NCBI GenBank assembly: GCA_037447655.1
Contig: JBBHKE010002227.1
Location: 164,763-228,762, forward strand
Length of the DNA stretch: 64,000 bases
Direction of reading: 5' to 3'
Source: Zygnema cylindricum
Taxonomy: Eukaryota; Streptophyta; Zygnematophyceae; Zygnematales; Zygnemataceae
In this document: positions 59,460 to 64,000 of the stretch, in pieces
Layout: the number at the start of each line of letters is the position of its first letter
Position numbering within the stretch: the stretch's first letter is position 1
Position numbers and translations under genes: made by a program
Notes under the pieces: generated by a model
Databases searched by the model: none
What the model saw: only the letters and a program-made list of their open reading frames with translations
Told to the model about the DNA's origin: nothing

Positions 59460-60774
59460 CTTCGCCAATCGTTATTAGCGTTATGGACGTTACATCGGCA
59501 CCCCCAAATTTTGACCCTAAAACCTGAAATAGAATTCATAACAATAGTTTTTTTTGCGATAATTAAAAGGTTCCAGTAAATTTGCTTTAATAATTATAAT
59601 TTATGATCTTTTTAAATAGTGTGGTGTATAGACGAGTCAGTCTGTATAAAATGGTACTTTGTTAAGTGAAAAAGTTTGAAACGTGGATTTAAATAATCCT
59701 GATCGCAAGTACTGCGCTTATAATAAAAGGCGGAATGCTACTGTACTTTTATTAGTGTGGAGATATTGATCGCGTATTAATCATACGGCAGAAAACCTGA
59801 ACTAGAGTTATGAATAAGGGTGAAGTTCCATCATACGTTTTTGTAATTGTACGGCCAACTCTACACACCGGGTCGATTGAGTCGAAGTTTCATCACGTAG
59901 TGTCTGTAAGCCACGTGTTCTAAATTGACTGGCGCCACGGAAGCTACGATGCGATATTGAATATCTTTCAGATTTTTAACACCGACAAAATTAACTTCAA
60001 ATCTTGACTTGCGTACCATGTACCTGCGTACGGTGTGACAACACGACAAAACTTTTATACATTTTGCAGACGACGCCAGCTCATTTTTTAGGATTTCACT
60101 TTTCGAACATAACGAAAGTCTTTTGACAGAAATAGTGTGACAAACAAAAGTTACCGAAAATAGCGTGACGAGGGAATGTTGCGAAATTTCGTTTTTAGTT
60201 TCGTTTATATTTTGGAAACCGCGTGTCATGTGGAAATCTTAAGATTTTTTGTTGGTTTTCCATTATGACACGTAGCTTAATTGTCCACCGAGTCACAATA
60301 TTTTTTTTTATTTGTATGTCAATCCACCTCGTCGAGGTGGGTTGAGTCTAACAGAGAAAATTGAAGCGAACTCATCGCAGATGAAGATCCGACGGCCATA
60401 ATTACCTCCAAGACCTCCGGAGAGTATCGGCAAGATTCTCTGTAATGTTGGTTTTCATATAAAAACAGTATAGGCGGTACAATGTGGTACGGAGAGTCGT
60501 GGATTTCTATTGGAAACGCCACTTTTCGCGTGATGGAACTTCACCCTAAATTAGAGTAAAACGACGCGACGCTGTACGATTTGTCGGACATTGTACTTTT
60601 ACCTATTTTACTGTGAAGATCCTGATAGCACATCCGCTGTACCCAAATCAACGTTCAAGATGAATTAGAGTATTCTATTTTTTTTTTAAATCTTAAAAAA
60701 CTTAAATTAGCGTTTATAATGCTAATTAATTTATAACACTAATAATTTCTAAACACTAATAAGGATTGGCGGTG
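59460..60774. mobile_element. M1 element interrupted by a Y element
   Basis: Left end TTCGCCAATCGTTATTAGCG after TA and right end inverted CACTAATAAGGATTGGCGGTG followed by TA, with a Y insertion at 59818-60546; without it the M1 is about 586 bp. TTTTTAAATAGTGTGGTG near 59611 is shared with the M1 at 38696-39196. Confidence 0.6.
59818..60546 (-). mobile_element. Y element, intact (729 bp), PIF/Harbinger-like ends
   Basis: Ends GGGTGAAGTTCCATCA and its inverse, flanked by TAA on both sides (59815-59817, 60547-60549). A 3-bp TAA/TTA duplication with GGG-starting ends fits PIF/Harbinger Tourist-type MITEs. The minus strand contains an open frame (60229-59861) whose last third, KSRFEVNFVGVKNLKDIQY and ASVAPVNLEHVAYR, is conserved in the copy at 51668-53036. 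Confidence 0.7.
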
Positions 60775-60898
60775 TACTGTAACTTTCATTAAAACCTCCT
60801 TTTCGAGCAATATTGAGGAAACATTTTACTTTTTTGAGGCGAAATAGGGTTCAATCAAATTGCAACATTCTTAGATTCCCTACTGTACTCATTCGCAC

Positions 60899-61034
60899 GT
60901 GCGAAATACATTTGCCTCTCCACCTAACTTTCACACTTTTGGTCGGGTCGCAGTGTCGCACGCTTTAAAGGGAACTCAAGCCGTACACGCAAAAAAGCGC
61001 GTAAATTGCTCTCACGTGTGGACATGTTCACACT
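60899..61034. other. No gene recognised
   Basis: Short anonymous DNA between two MITE clusters; GTAC/ACGT-rich. Confidence 0.3.
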
Positions 61035-61247
61035 ACAACACTCTGAGTATCGCTATTAGTGTTCAATTTTTTTCCCGCTACCTTCAAACATTTTATATTG
61101 GTGCAAACCTTTCAGATGATATTTTCACGGTTGCGACTGAAAGGTGTAACATTGACCTTTTGATTAGCAGTTACCAATCGAAGATTGAAGATGGGTGCAC
61201 GGAGTAATGGACAGAAAAACTTAGCACTAATAGGGATACTCGGTGTG
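61035..61247. mobile_element. M1-related MITE
   Basis: Ends CTCTGAGTATCGCTATTAGT and inverted CACTAATAGGGATACTCGG; about 213 bp with no coding capacity. Confidence 0.6.
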
Positions 61248-61372
61248 CACTGTGAATCGCTATTAACTTCAATGTTTTTTTCGCCACTTAAAACATCAAA
61301 CTGAAAATCCACCAAGTGTGTACGTAGAAAATATGTGTTAGGTGGCGAAAAAAACATTAACACCTATAACGT
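61248..61372. mobile_element. Short fold-back element adjoining the MITE
   Basis: Starts CACTGTGAATCGCTATTAAC. AATGTTTTTTTCGCCAC near 61270 pairs with GTGGCGAAAAAAACATT near 61333-61350, a stem of about 17 bp around a 45-bp loop. Confidence 0.6.
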
Positions 61373-61384
61373 GAAACTCTGAGA

Positions 61385-61712
61385 CCTCTCAGAGTGGACA
61401 GCTTCCAAAAAGCCTCTAGGATAATCCTGACCCCTTTGTGTTTAAGCAAAAATAACTGCCACCCTGGCAGACAAAAACTCTGACCACCTTCACCCCTGTG
61501 AAGACAAGACTCCCTTGAGTCGATAGCAAAAAGAATCTCTGAATTTGCTCCCCTGAGCAGTAAGTTATGGAGGGTCAAAGTTGACCTTTTGTACAGAAGC
61601 TCTCTGGGAGAGAGGGTCCTATCTCCTAATTTTTCTAAGTCCTATCTCTCTCACAGACTCTATCTACTGATGTACGGAACCAATCAGAATTGAGTTCCGT
61701 ACGCAAAAGTAC
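61385..61712 (-). repeat. Copia-related LTR fragment, antisense
   Basis: Reverse complement of the U5/R part of the LTR family: AGCCTCTAGGATAAT, GACTCCCTTGAGTC, AAAAAGAATC, CCCTGAGCAGTAAGTTATG and GAGAGAGGGTCC match LTR sense sequence at 53880-54060 with many differences. It ends at the assembly gap. Confidence 0.6.
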
Positions 61713-61722
61713 NNNNNNNNNN
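61713..61722. other. Assembly gap (10 N)
   Basis: Ten ambiguous bases inside a repeat-rich stretch. Confidence 0.95.
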
Positions 61723-62246
61723 GATTAATAAAAAAAGAGAAAAAAATGAGATTAAAAAAGTAATGAGTAATGAAAAAATTAGAGTAAAAAAAGAGAAAAA
61801 AATAATTAGAGTAATTTACTTTAATTTATGTGATAAAACTGTTTCAAAAAGGAATTTACTCTAATTTATGCGGTGTACTCTAATTTGGCAAGCTAATATC
61901 CTCTACTTTAAATAGGGTATTCGTACAGAATCTGAAAAACGTACAGTTTATCGTCACTATGACGTTTGCACTACGCGGTTTGTTAAAACGCATTTACATG
62001 ATAATGGCCTGTTTTAAATCATTATTTGTACTTTTTTACTTATAGAAGTACAATTTTGCACGGTCGGACGTCGTCCGTACTCCACACTATTTAAACCGAA
62101 CCTATATTAGAATTAAAAATGCTAATTAAACCTTACCTTAAATAGTATAATGAAAAAATTAGAATCATTTACTCTATTTCATGTGATAGAGTCGAAATTT
62201 CGAGCGACCGAATTAGAGTAATTTACTCTAATTACGATTCGCGGTG
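61723..62246. mobile_element. M1 element, right part
   Basis: Right end AATTACGATTCGCGGTG then TA, the same as at 36308. ACTCTAATTTATG and ATTTAAACCGAAC-type blocks are shared with 35770-36300 in inverted order. The left end is lost in the gap. Confidence 0.55.
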
Positions 62247-62753
62247 TACTGCCAAACCGTACAGATTTAATACCATGCTCAATATCTGCAACTTTTTCAT
62301 CTAAATTTTTGAAGTATTAACGTAGTGTAACGCCTCATTTGCTGCACTTTTAAATTACTCATTTACTGCGGTAAATACTAAACTACCGTGCACACGTGCC
62401 AGCGAATCTACATTTTGCGCGAATTACACTCCAAAAGTAGTACACGGTTTTTACTTTCCGTGACTGTTTTCAGTAATTAAGCGAAGTTCAACATCGGACG
62501 GCCAACATTTTCCCAATTATTGAACTTGTACAGATGGGACGTCGACTAACATTCCTGTCCAACACTTTCAGTTCTGAACTGCTGTGGTCCGTACTACTAC
62601 TGTGTACTCGTCGGAAATCTGGTACCTGAAACTCTTGTCGTCAAGATTAAATATAGTGAAAATGTACGGTTTTGTAGCTTCTTGCCAAAGTTTTGTCGAG
62701 AAAATCAGATGCGCTTCGTTTTTAGATGCGAGACGACGTCTTGTCACCATGAC

Positions 62754-62789
62754 AGCACTGTACTGTACAGTACAGTACAGTACTATAGG
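62754..62789. repeat. (GTACA)n-like run
   Basis: ACTGTACTGTACAGTACAGT and similar; comparable runs occur at 11917-11940 and 59418-59450, next to repeat ends. Confidence 0.7.
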
Positions 62790-62887
62790 TTAGAGGCCCC
62801 CTTCGTTACGCAAAAAGTTACAGCGGACTTCAGCACTTTTGCTTCCAGACAGAAAATTGTATAATTTTGTTTTTCGTTATCGGATTT

Positions 62888-63345
62888 GGGGTGAAGTTCC
62901 ACTAGGACATTCTGTAATTGTACGGCCAGCATTACATAATGCTACATTTTGAACGATGTTATATCGCGCAGAGTCTATATCCACGTGTTCAAAATTTGGT
63001 GGTACCACGTAAAGTTGATATCGTATATTAAAAAATGTCAATGATTTTTACACCGACCAAAAATATTCTTTTGCGTACGATGTACGTGCGTACCAGGTCA
63101 TCGTACAACCCAACTTTTGTACTCTTTGCAGACGCCTTGTCAGATACCAGCTCATTTTTTTAGGGTTCCTGGTTTTCGCGTGACGAATGAGCGTTTCTAG
63201 AAATAGTGTGACGAATGGGCGCCAACAAAAATAGCGTGACAAAGTGCGTTACGAGATTTTTTTTTGTGTTTACGGTTAGATTTTTGAATGCATATATCAT
63301 GTGCGAATTTTTTTGATTTCCGTTGGTTGCCCTCCTCACACGATT
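62888..63345 (-). mobile_element. Y element, decayed third copy
   Basis: Starts GGGTGAAGTTCCACTAGG and follows the order of the intact copy (GTAATTGTACGGCC, CCACGTGTTC, ACACCGACC, AGCTCATTTTTT, AATAGTGTGACG), with large sequence drift. The other end is not found. Confidence 0.55.
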
Positions 63346-63379
63346 CGGTCGCGGGAATTCCGAGGAACGTACGGACGAG

Positions 63380-63797
63380 TGAAAAGTGGACACGCGTCCA
63401 CTTAATGGCCTTGTCGTACAGAGGCCGTACAGAAAGTACATCGGCAGTAGTACTTTCTAGTACTATACATTTTTGTGATTGGTTCGTACAGGCAGTAGAT
63501 AGGAGTTGTGAGAGGGAATTAGGAAAAACTAGGACTTAAGAAAATTTAGGTAGATATTAAACTCTCTCTGAGAGTTTGTATAAATTGGCATCTTTGCCAC
63601 CCTATAACTTATCGGCTGGTTGGCTATTTTCAGTGATTCTTTTTGCTACGGACTCAGGGGAGTCCACGCTGCACAGGGGTGCAGTCAAATTGTCAGTTTG
63701 CCTTCTTGGGCAGAAGTGGTCGTGGCTTAAAGTGGGTTAGTTAAATACTATCTAGAGGCTTCCTGTATTCTGTAGTCCAATAGAGGACACAGAATTG
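63380..63797 (+). repeat. Related solo LTR, sense
   Basis: Follows the copia LTR order: GCCTTGTCGTACAG, AAGTACATCGGC, CTCTCTGAGAG, TATAAAT, CAGTGATTCTTTTTGC, GACTCAGGGGAGTC, CTAGAGGCTT, ending GAGGACACAGAATTGCAA. It is shorter than the full element's LTR and clearly diverged, a different subfamily. No internal region follows. Confidence 0.6.
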
Positions 63798-64000
63798 CAA
63801 GAATCACTGAAAACACCTAACCAGGCGATAAGTTATGAAGCGGCAAAAATGTCAGTTTATACAAACTCTCAAAGAGAGAGGCTGCTGCCTATTAAAAAAA
63901 ATGCTAAGTCCCACACCCCTCTCACAACCCCTATCTACTGCAGTATGATCCAATCATATGACTGTAAAGTACAAAAAGGTTATTTCGGCCGATGTCTTTT
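63798..64000 (-). repeat. Related LTR fragment, antisense, head-to-head with the solo LTR
   Basis: GAATCACTGAAAA, GATAAGTTATGAAG, TTTATACAAACTCTC and ATGCTAAGTCC are the reverse complement of the sense LTR at 63530-63640. It ends at or beyond the window edge. Confidence 0.55.

Overview
The window is nuclear eukaryotic DNA, most likely from a streptophyte (a charophyte alga or an early-diverging plant). The reasons are a plant-type RABH/Rab6 GTPase, a plant-type ELL-like transcription elongation factor, GT-AG introns in both genes, and dense nested transposons. The species cannot be fixed from the sequence. Two runs of ten Ns (50977-50986 and 61713-61722) mark assembly gaps.

Only two host genes can be reconstructed with confidence, both on the minus strand. 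The first, 29986 down to 16240, is an 11-exon gene for an ELL/occludin-homology protein of about 1804 residues with one coding exon of 3990 nt. Every junction I placed keeps the frame. The second, 44424 down to 42304, is a 7-exon, 215-residue Rab6/RABH GTPase with all GTP-binding motifs and a CXC prenylation end. Two exons at 6895-7671 (minus) look like part of a WD40-repeat gene, and 8169-9206 (minus) is an unrecognised coiled-coil reading frame broken by two stops.

Most of the rest is mobile DNA. (i) A family of non-LTR retrotransposons has an RT followed by a CCHC knuckle and a restriction-like endonuclease (RLE) signature. It is present as at least six decayed copies or fragments (1-418, 1598-4900, 31526-35360, 36406-38352, 39590-40170, 40180-41100) plus two detached 3' tails (14190-14250, 15195-15310). 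(ii) A complete Ty1/copia element (53210-59416) has 887/890-bp LTRs. Its primer binding site matches the anticodon arm, not the 3' end, of initiator tRNA-Met, and its gag start codon lies inside the 5' LTR. (iii) A hAT element (45562-49224) has 14-bp terminal inverted repeats and an exact 8-bp target duplication, and a paralogous unoccupied target lies at about 492. A second hAT end lies at 51145-51667. (iv) TA-flanked MITEs (here M1), TAA-flanked GGGTGAAG-ended elements (here Y), and elements ending GTTGTGTATC (here M2) are nested in one another and in the larger elements.

Layout: 1-5 kb RLE copies and a repeat R1; 5-6 kb poly-G and tandem repeats; 6-9.3 kb possible WD40 and coiled-coil remnants; 9.4-9.9 kb CT microsatellite; 10-16 kb mostly anonymous DNA; 16.2-30 kb ELL-like gene with MITEs in its introns; 30.7-41 kb RLE copies with a recent 1.7-kb duplication and nested M1/M2/Y; 42.3-44.4 kb Rab6; 45.5-49.2 kb hAT inside R1; 51-64 kb hAT end, Y, copia, M1/Y nest and copia-related LTR fragments. 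The two host genes (vesicle traffic and Pol II elongation) show no functional link beyond being neighbours.
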